Positions 7,368 through 13,463 of a stretch of 14,860 bases of DNA are shown one piece after another; the stretch's first letter is position 1; each line of letters starts with the position of its first letter. Made by a program: the position numbers and the translations under genes. Location: the NCBI GenBank assembly GCA_963640745.1, contig CAVIBB010000041.1, positions 1-14,860 on the forward strand. The letters run 5' to 3'. Source of the stretch: Paratractidigestivibacter sp963640745 (GTDB lineage: Bacteria > Actinomycetota > Coriobacteriia > Coriobacteriales > Atopobiaceae). The notes below the pieces were generated by a model. The model searched no databases, had not been told where the DNA came from, and worked only from the letters and a program-made list of their open reading frames with translations.

Positions 7368-8462
7368 ATGATCGATCGTATCCAGAAGCTTAAGGACTCA
7401 CTTAAGGCTGATGGCCTTGAGGCCTACGTCGTGACCAAGGGCTCCGACATCAAGTACCTCACCGGGTTCACGGGGGAGTACGGCGTATCCGTGCTCGTTG
7501 TCTCCGACTCCGTCTGTCACTTCATTACCGATGGTCGCTTTGAGAGCCAGGCGACTACGGAGGTGGGCTCAACGGCCGAGGTCCACGTCTACATGAAGTG
7601 GGACGAGCGCCCTGCGAACTACTTCACCTGCGCGGGCGACGTCCTGCATGAGCTTGGTGTTTCCGAGGCTGGTTTCGTGGCCGGTGACCTCACCGTCGCC
7701 GATTATCACGACCTTGCCGACCATGCCGAGGGTGTGCGCCTTGTGCCCGTTGAGGACCACGTGGCCCCGCTCCGCATGATTAAGGACGCCGATGAGATCG
7801 CAGTTATCCGCAAGGCTTGCCAGATATCAATGAGGAGCTTCTACGGCCTCTTGGACTCCATCAAACCCGGAGTAACTGAGATAGACGTAGCAAATGAGCT
7901 TGAGTATCAGTTCCGCTCCCGCGGCGGCCAGGGGTTCTGTTTCGAGACTATCGTCGCTTCGGGTCCCGATCACGGCGCCTGCCCGCACGCGACGGTTTCC
8001 AACCGCAAACTCGAGTACGGCGACTTCGTGACCATCGATTTCGGTACCTATTACGGCGACTATTGTTCTGACATCACTCGCACAGTCGTTTTGGGTAAGG
8101 CTAAGGAGCCGAAACTCTACGAGATTTGGAAAATTGTCGAGGAGGCTAAGGAGCTCGGCGCTTCGATGCTCGAACCTGGGGTTACCTATGCTCAGGTCTC
8201 CAATGCCGTGAACAAGTACGTGAACGACCGCGGCTACAAGATTCCCCACGGAGTCGGCCACAACTTCGGTCTTGATATTCACGAGGCTCCCTTTATGGGT
8301 CCTCGCACTGATGTGTCCGAGCAGCCCGGCATGGTCCACACCATCGAGCCGGGGATTTACGTCCCCGGTCTTGGCGGCGTGCGCCAGGAGGACGACTACC
8401 TGATCACCGAGGATGGCTACGAACGTTTGACCTTTATTACCGATCACCTGATCGAGCTTTAA
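7368..8462 (+). CDS. Xaa-Pro peptidase (M24B; PepQ/PepP type)
   Basis: 364 residues. The frame is open far upstream, into the transporter gene, but the ATG at 7368 is chosen because the family N-terminus (MIDRIQKLKDSL) begins there, just after AGAAAGAAG and 74 bases after the transporter stop. Cytoplasmic dinuclear metallopeptidases of this family split bonds before proline, either in dipeptides (prolidase) or at the N-terminus of peptides. An N-terminal creatinase-like domain (about 1-130) precedes the pita-bread domain. All five metal ligands are visible: Asp224 (IDFG), Asp235 (SDITRT), His298 (HGVGHNF), Glu327 (TIEPG) and Glu341 (QEDDY); His207 (PHATVS) matches the catalytic histidine. Size and short N-domain fit PepQ-like proteins, but I cannot separate prolidase from aminopeptidase P. 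Co-transcription with the upstream transporter is likely. Confidence 0.9.
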   Translation: MIDRIQKLKDSLKADGLEAYVVTKGSDIKYLTGFTGEYGVSVLVVSDSVCHFITDGRFESQATTEVGSTAEVHVYMKWDERPANYFTCAGDVLHELGVSEAGFVAGDLTVADYHDLADHAEGVRLVPVEDHVAPLRMIKDADEIAVIRKACQISMRSFYGLLDSIKPGVTEIDVANELEYQFRSRGGQGFCFETIVASGPDHGACPHATVSNRKLEYGDFVTIDFGTYYGDYCSDITRTVVLGKAKEPKLYEIWKIVEEAKELGASMLEPGVTYAQVSNAVNKYVNDRGYKIPHGVGHNFGLDIHEAPFMGPRTDVSEQPGMVHTIEPGIYVPGLGGVRQEDDYLITEDGYERLTFITDHLIEL

Positions 8463-8481
8463 ATAACCTCCCTCCCTTGGA

Positions 8482-8518
8482 GGAGGCGCCGTGGCTGTCC
8501 CAGCGGCCCGGCGCCTCC
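8482..8518 (+). other. Strong intergenic hairpin between the two peptidase genes
   Basis: GGAGGCGCCG (8482-8491) and CGGCGCCTCC (8509-8518) form a perfect 10-base stem, with an inner GCTG/CAGC pairing (8494-8497 with 8501-8504). No T run follows, so it is not a standard terminator. It lies in the 101-base gap between the Xaa-Pro peptidase stop and the carboxypeptidase GTG. It may act as an mRNA-processing or stability element. Just upstream CCTCC (8472-8476 region) can pair instead with the GGAGG of the left arm. Confidence 0.5.
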
Positions 8519-8563
8519 ATCCCAGACGAATTGCGCCTCATGGACCGACGAAAGGGGCTGCAC

Positions 8564-10075
8564 GTGAACTACGACGAGACGATTGCTCAGGCCAAAGACG
8601 TTGTCAGACGTCTGCGTTACTATGAGTACCTTGACAACGTGCTCTATTACGATCGCTGGAGCGGAGGGAGCCCATACGCCGGTTTTTCGTACGGGCAGGA
8701 GGTCAACGGCTTCGTCGTACGCCAGAAGGATGAGCTGCTCATGTCCGCCGACGCGCGTCGCGCGGTCGTCGCCCTTCGGGAGCTCGACGCCGGTGACTTC
8801 GCGAACCCGCTCGACCGCGGCGTGGCGCGATGGCTCATTCGTCGATTCGACGAGGCGGTCAAGGTTCCTTCCGAGCTTACGAGCGAGCTGTGCGCGGCGA
8901 ACGCGGAAGGACAGCGTGAGTGGGCCAAATGTCTCGTAAAAAAGGACTTCCGCGCGTTTCTGCCTACGCTTAAACGTCAGTTCGATTTGCAGGAGAAAAT
9001 AGCCAACAGCATCGATCCTGACGCGCGCGTCTACGACACGATCATGGCCCGTTGCGACCCGAGCTACACGTGCGCCGAGGTCGATGCGGTCTTTGACGAT
9101 GTTAAGAGAGGCATCTCTGGGATTCTTGCTGAAAACGAGGATGCTTGGGCTGAGGTCGACGCGACGCCTGTAGCCGCCTGCGACGAGGGCCTAGGCGAAG
9201 AGGAGGCTGACAGCCTCGTGGCGCTTGTCCCCCGTATCCTCGGGGCCGATTCCGAGCAGACGACCCGTTGGCGAGTCCATCACCCTGTCACGGTCTGCAC
9301 CGGTCCGCGCGACGGCCGTCCTTCAACGTACAATTATGGTGATGCCGGAATTGTTCAAACGCTTCGTGGTATGGCGCACGAGACTGGTCACTCGTTATAT
9401 GGATGCGGCAGCTCGGATGACGTCGTCGAGGCTGGTCTTTGGGGCGGCATCGAGGGCTTCATGCACGAAAGCCAGTCTCGTTTCTACGAGAATCATGTGT
9501 TCAGGAGTGAGGAGTTCTGGAGCCTCATGCTTCCTGAGCTGCAGGGCGTTTGCCTCGCTGCCAGGGGCTACTCGGTCGAGGAGTTCACCCGCATGGTGAA
9601 CAAGCCGGCAGTGGGCGCCAGTCGCCTCAAGGCCGATGAACTTACCTACCCCATGCATATCATCATTCGTCACGAGATTGAGCGCGACTATTTCGATGGG
9701 AAGCTCTCGCTTGAGGACATAGAGGATGCCTGGAACGCGAAATACCGCGATTACCTCGGCGTTGTTGTCGAAAATGCCGCCGAAGGCGTGCTTAGTGACG
9801 TCCATTGGGCAAGTGGCTGTGTTGGTTATTTCTTTAGCTATGCGTTAGGCGATCTCTACGCAGCTCAGTTCGATCACGCGCTTCGCCGTGACGTCCCAGA
9901 CGCCTATGCGCGTTTAGCCGCGGGCGACCCCTCTGGCATCAAGGATTGGCTCGGAGAGCATGTCTGGGCTTCCGGGCAGCTGATGAGCGCTCCTGAAACT
10001 CTGATCTCGGCCACGGGCGAGGAACTCAACGCCCGTTACTACGTCGATTACCTGAAGAGTCGCTTCTCTCTGTAG
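8564..10075 (+). CDS. M32-family metallocarboxypeptidase (thermostable carboxypeptidase Taq type)
   Basis: 503 residues from the GTG at 8564, which follows GAAAGGGGC at 8550-8558; an ATG at 8540 or 8477 would add residues that do not match the family, and 8477 would put the start inside the intergenic hairpin region. M32 enzymes remove C-terminal residues from peptides with broad specificity, generally not cutting next to proline, in the cytoplasm. Motifs seen: HHPVT, DGRPST, the zinc motif HETGH (272-276), HESQSRFYEN with third ligand Glu302, ADELTYPMHI, and DVHWASGCVGYFFSYALGDL near the C-terminus. HPVT (usually HPFT), DGRPST (usually DxRxTT) and the WGGIEGFM stretch before HESQSR are mild departures from the consensus. 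Helical, full-length for the family. Third gene of the transporter-peptidase run; 42 bases separate it from serine dehydratase. Confidence 0.9.
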   Translation: MNYDETIAQAKDVVRRLRYYEYLDNVLYYDRWSGGSPYAGFSYGQEVNGFVVRQKDELLMSADARRAVVALRELDAGDFANPLDRGVARWLIRRFDEAVKVPSELTSELCAANAEGQREWAKCLVKKDFRAFLPTLKRQFDLQEKIANSIDPDARVYDTIMARCDPSYTCAEVDAVFDDVKRGISGILAENEDAWAEVDATPVAACDEGLGEEEADSLVALVPRILGADSEQTTRWRVHHPVTVCTGPRDGRPSTYNYGDAGIVQTLRGMAHETGHSLYGCGSSDDVVEAGLWGGIEGFMHESQSRFYENHVFRSEEFWSLMLPELQGVCLAARGYSVEEFTRMVNKPAVGASRLKADELTYPMHIIIRHEIERDYFDGKLSLEDIEDAWNAKYRDYLGVVVENAAEGVLSDVHWASGCVGYFFSYALGDLYAAQFDHALRRDVPDAYARLAAGDPSGIKDWLGEHVWASGQLMSAPETLISATGEELNARYYVDYLKSRFSL

Positions 10076-10117
10076 CGCTCTGTTTAGCCGCAAAAATCAT
10101 CCGATAAGGAAACTCGG

Positions 10118-11715
10118 TTGGCCAATATCCTCGACATAATCGGCCCCGTTATGGTCGGCCCTTCGAGCTCCCACACGGCGGGTGCCGCACGGCTGGGCGG
10201 CTTTGCGCGTGCGTTGTTGGGCGACGAGGTGTCGTCTGCCCGAATCACTCTCTACGGGTCTTTCGCAAAGACGTATCGCGGCCACGGCACGGACCGTGCA
10301 CTAGCTGCGGGCATACTTGGGATGGCTCCCGACGACCCGCGCCTGCGCGATGCCCTCTCGTTAGCAGCGGAACGCGGCATCGATGTGGTTTTCGAGACGA
10401 GCGACGAGGACGTTGAGCACCCCAATAGTGCGCGCATCCGTCTCGTCTCTGCCTCTGGAGGCTCGGTTGATGTCATCGGGTGCTCTGTCGGCGGTGGGCA
10501 AGTGCTCGTAACATCCGTTGATGGCATGGACGTGAGGCTCACTGGCTCACGTGCCGCCTTCGTCGTCAAGCACAGGGATACACCCGGCCTCATCGCCTCT
10601 GTCACGGACGTGCTTGCCGAGTGCGGGGCGAACATCTGCGGATTCAACCTCTCGCGGGAGAAGCGCGGCGGGGTTGCCGTCATGGCCATTGAGATTGAGG
10701 GTGATCTTGACCCGTGTGCCCGTAAACGTATCGAGCGGTTGCGCGACGTCGTGGCCTGCACCGTTCTGTTCCCGCCCGATGATGTAAAGACTGTTTCGGC
10801 GGAGCTCGTGCGTTTGCCCGATCTCTCCGGTATAGACGTGGGCGTCTCTGTTTCCTCGCTTGCCTCGATCGTAGCGGAGNNNNNNNNNNCGCTCAGCAGG
10901 CCGCGGCTAATGACCTTGCCCCCGAGGCAATCGTGGCGGGTATGCGTGCGCGTCTGCGAGTCATGCTCGAGTGCATCGAAGCCGGCTGTGCCGAAGGTCT
11001 TCGCTCGACGAGCGGGCTTACCGGCGGTGATGCGCGCCTCATGCGTGAAGCGCTCGTGGACGGCAAGGTTGTGTCCGGAGAGTTCTTGGGCGGCGTCGTG
11101 TACCGCGCGCTCGCCGTCTCGGAGCTCAACTCCGCCATGGGGCGCATCGTAGCCGCCCCCACGGCCGGGTCTTGCGGAATCATCCCCGCTGTCGTTCTCA
11201 CCTTACGTGACGAGCTTGGGGTCTCGGAAGATGCCTGTGTACGCGCGCTTATAACGGCGGGCGGCATCGGACTTGTTATCCAGCGCAACGCGACGCTGGC
11301 CGGGGCCGAAGGCGGCTGCCAGGCGGAGACGGGTGCTGCCGCAGCCATGGCCGCCGCGGCCATGGTCGAGCTGCGCGGAGGGTGCCCACAGGCCGTTTCG
11401 GATGCCGCCTCGATGGCCATCCAAGCCCTCCTGGGATTGGTGTGCGATCCAGTCGCCGGTCTCGTCGAGGTTCCGTGTGCAAAGAGGAACGCTACCGGAG
11501 CTTCGGTTGCCGTTACGTGCGCCGAGATGGCGCTTGCGGGCATCCGTGCCGCTATCCCTTTCGATGATGCGGTAGACGCTATGAGGCGCGTGGGGGCCGC
11601 TTTGCCTCCTTCGCTGCGCGAGACGGGAGAGGGTGGGGTTGCTGCGACGTCGACGGGCAAGGCGTTGGCTGAAGCGTTCCTATCGGGATGCGGCCTCTGC
11701 GGCCGCTGTTCCTAA
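10118..11715 (+). CDS. sdaA: L-serine dehydratase, iron-sulfur dependent, ACT-containing beta domain fused to alpha domain (interrupted by N gap)
   Basis: Converts L-serine to pyruvate and ammonia with a [4Fe-4S] cluster. Start is TTG at 10118 with AAGGA (10106-10110); the family N-terminus ILDIIGPVMVGPSSSHTAGA confirms it. Residues 1-145 are the beta domain, 147-219 an ACT regulatory domain, then a linker into the alpha domain. Ten Ns at 10880-10889 interrupt the gene and the frame shifts across them. After the gap the alpha domain reads through STSGLTGGDA, SELNSAMGRIVAAPTAGSCG, AEGGCQAETGAAAAMAA and GLVCDPVAGLVEVPCAKRN. Cluster cysteines are those in GSCG, LVCDP and VEVPC, the last two 11 residues apart as in characterised enzymes. 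The C-terminus SGCGLCGRCS resembles the cysteine tail that caps the cluster in single-chain enzymes. The break is best read as an assembly gap, not a real frameshift. In Bacillus the two halves are separate genes; no stop is seen before the gap, so a fusion is likely. Confidence 0.86.
10880..10889. other. Assembly gap of ten Ns inside the serine dehydratase gene
   Basis: Ten consecutive N characters. The beta-domain frame ends with a Glu codon at 10877-10879; the alpha-domain frame resumes with the codon at 10891. For one continuous frame the true gap length must leave remainder 2 when divided by 3, so ten is a placeholder. Comparison with my recollection of the Bacillus SdaAA N-terminus suggests about 10 missing residues, hence roughly 29-32 bases. 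Confidence 0.9.
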
Positions 11716-11835
11716 ATTCGAATTTTATCTGCCGGTGATCCGCGGCATCGACTGCGCCTTACCCAGCCGACGCTGACCGGCCGCGCATATCAAGAGCCAG
11801 TAAGTTCCGGTTCCCGCTACGGAAAGGAAAGAAGA

Positions 11836-13344
11836 ATGCTAGCTACAGAAAACAAGGACCTTGAATTGCAGGCGAAGGAGCTGCGGTCTGAGCGCTCCTT
11901 CATGGGGCATCCGAGGGCGGTAGGAACGCTCTCGTGGGTCGTCATGTGCAACTCGTTTGCCAACTACGGCATGAGCGCTGTGCTCGTCTATTACCTGTAC
12001 GCGCAGGCGCCTGCCGGTCTTGGCCTTGATCAGATGGAGGCCGCGCAGCTCATCACCCTGTACTCGGCCTGTGCGACTTTGGCCGGACTCGTCGGCTCCT
12101 ACATGGCCGATCGTATCCTCGGGCCGCGCCGCGCCCTCGGACTCGCCAGGACCCTGTGCGCCGTGGCTTACACGCTGCTAGCCGTGCCCTTTCTCGGAAT
12201 TGCCGGCTATGCGATGAGCCAGGTCCTTCTCTGTGTGGCCGGTATGTGCGCTGGCCGCAGTTCAGAGGCCCTCACGCGTAAGATGTATGAGCAGGGGGAC
12301 GACCGCTGCGATGGCGCTTTCGGTATTCAGTATGTGATCAACAACGTTGGCGCTGCGGTTCCCGCCCTCGTGGGAACCATCGCCATGGCTTCTGGCTATC
12401 ACGCCGCCTTTGCGCTTTGCGCCGTGATCTCGGCTGCTGGCGCGGCGGGCTATCTGCTTACCCAGAAGAAGTTCTTTGGTCCCATCGGCCTCGAGCCCGA
12501 TGATCCTATGCCTGCCAAGCAGGCAAAGACCTTCGTGTGTTCGCTCGTAGCGATCGTCGTTGCGCTCGTCGCCTGCGGGGCCTACGCGTTCTCGCATGAG
12601 CTCGTGACCATCACCTCGTTCGCCAACGCAGTGAGCACCGTCGCCATCTTTGTTCCCATCGTCTACATCGTTTACATCATCAAGAGCAAGAAGTGCTCGC
12701 CCGCCGAGTCTCGGGCCGTTCTGTACCTTGTGCCTCTCTTCATTTGCGGCTCGTTGACCAACGTGGTGTTCCAGCAGGCCTCGAGCGTGCTTGCCGTCTA
12801 CGCCGAGACCTCCGTCGATCGCAACCTCTTTGGTATGGAGGTCACGCCCGCCATCTTCAGCACCCTGGGGGCTGTGTTCAGCATCATCTTCGGTGCCATC
12901 TGCACTGTGCTGTGGACCAAGCTCCGCAAGCAGCCCACCTCCTCCGCAAAGATGGCCTTTGGCTCAATCGTCTATGGTCTCTCGCCGCTCCTCATGTGCC
13001 TGCCTTTCCTGCTGTATCCCGCGGGCGTCAAGGTGAGCCCGATGTGGCTCATCGGCTTCTGGTTCGTCTCGATGCTCGGCGAGGCCATTAGTTGCCCGGT
13101 CGGTTATTCGCTGGCCGCTAAAGTTGCCCCGATTGCGTTCTCCACGCAGATGGTCACGGTTTGGGGCCTGCAGGGCTCGCTCGGAGCCGGTATTTCCACC
13201 ATCATCACGAACTTCTATCACGAGGGCGGTGAGGTCCCGTACTTCCTGCTGCTCGGTGGCGTGTGCGTCGTCTGGAGCTGCATTGTCTTAGCCTTTAGCA
13301 AGAAGATCGAGCGAGGTATGGGGCTTCTTTCTGAGGATAAGTAG
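11836..13344 (+). CDS. POT-family (PTR2-like) transporter 2, paralogue of the transporter at 5770
   Basis: 502 residues, polytopic membrane protein; ATG preceded by GGAAAGGAAAG (11821-11831). It follows the first transporter from end to end: the same GHPxAxGTLS start, NYGMSAVLVYYLYAQ, SYMADRILGPRRALG, YEQGDDRCDGAF, INNVGAAVPALVGTIA, the loop FFGPIGLEPDDPMP, IKSKKCSPAES and the GEVPYFLLLGG ending. The ExxER motif is again absent, here Val36-x-x-Asn39-Ser40, and the helix-4 lysine block reads AGRSSEA. The pair most likely arose by local duplication and then diverged in substrate range. It is separated from serine dehydratase by 120 bases, which carry a 12-base palindrome (11714-11725) but no AATTTCA-N6-TGAAATT site, and is followed by a strong terminator. 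It could be the last gene of the operon or have its own promoter. Confidence 0.85.
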   Translation: MLATENKDLELQAKELRSERSFMGHPRAVGTLSWVVMCNSFANYGMSAVLVYYLYAQAPAGLGLDQMEAAQLITLYSACATLAGLVGSYMADRILGPRRALGLARTLCAVAYTLLAVPFLGIAGYAMSQVLLCVAGMCAGRSSEALTRKMYEQGDDRCDGAFGIQYVINNVGAAVPALVGTIAMASGYHAAFALCAVISAAGAAGYLLTQKKFFGPIGLEPDDPMPAKQAKTFVCSLVAIVVALVACGAYAFSHELVTITSFANAVSTVAIFVPIVYIVYIIKSKKCSPAESRAVLYLVPLFICGSLTNVVFQQASSVLAVYAETSVDRNLFGMEVTPAIFSTLGAVFSIIFGAICTVLWTKLRKQPTSSAKMAFGSIVYGLSPLLMCLPFLLYPAGVKVSPMWLIGFWFVSMLGEAISCPVGYSLAAKVAPIAFSTQMVTVWGLQGSLGAGISTIITNFYHEGGEVPYFLLLGGVCVVWSCIVLAFSKKIERGMGLLSEDK

Positions 13345-13371
13345 CCTGGCGAAACAAAGTTCGCGTGTGCT

Positions 13372-13404
13372 GGCCAGGCCTTTCATATGGGCCTGGCCTT
13401 TTTT
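13372..13404 (+). terminator. Strong intrinsic terminator after transporter 2
   Basis: GGCCAGGCC and GGCCTGGCC form a perfect 9-base GC-rich stem around a 9-base loop, followed directly by six T residues. It lies 28 bases after the stop codon of the second transporter and ends the transporter-peptidase-dehydratase run. GCCTGGC at 13344-13350 can pair with the left arm (13373-13379) and so compete with the terminator stem. Confidence 0.92.
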
Positions 13405-13417
13405 CATTAGTCGATGA

Positions 13418-13446
13418 GCCGGCCGCGGTCGCTTGGCCCGGCCGGC
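13418..13446 (+). other. GC-rich inverted repeat just before the alpha-galactosidase ribosome binding site
   Basis: GCCGGCCG (13418-13425) and CGGCCGGC (13439-13446) are perfect 8-base inverted arms with a 13-base loop, ending 4 bases before AAGGAG (13451-13456). There is no T run. It may be a leader hairpin affecting translation, or an operator for a regulator outside the window; it does not resemble the AATTTCA palindromes. Confidence 0.45.
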
Positions 13447-13463
13447 AAGAAAGGAGCCTTCTC

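Noticed and set aside
10880..10935. Serine dehydratase as a frameshifted pseudogene
   Set aside because: The only break coincides with the run of Ns, and both sides are intact with all expected motifs, so an assembly gap explains it.
11714..11725. AAATTCGAATTT palindrome before the second transporter, considered as another regulator site
   Set aside because: It is a continuous 12-base palindrome without the AATTTCA-N6-TGAAATT layout and overlaps the stop codon of serine dehydratase. A chance AT-rich palindrome cannot be excluded.
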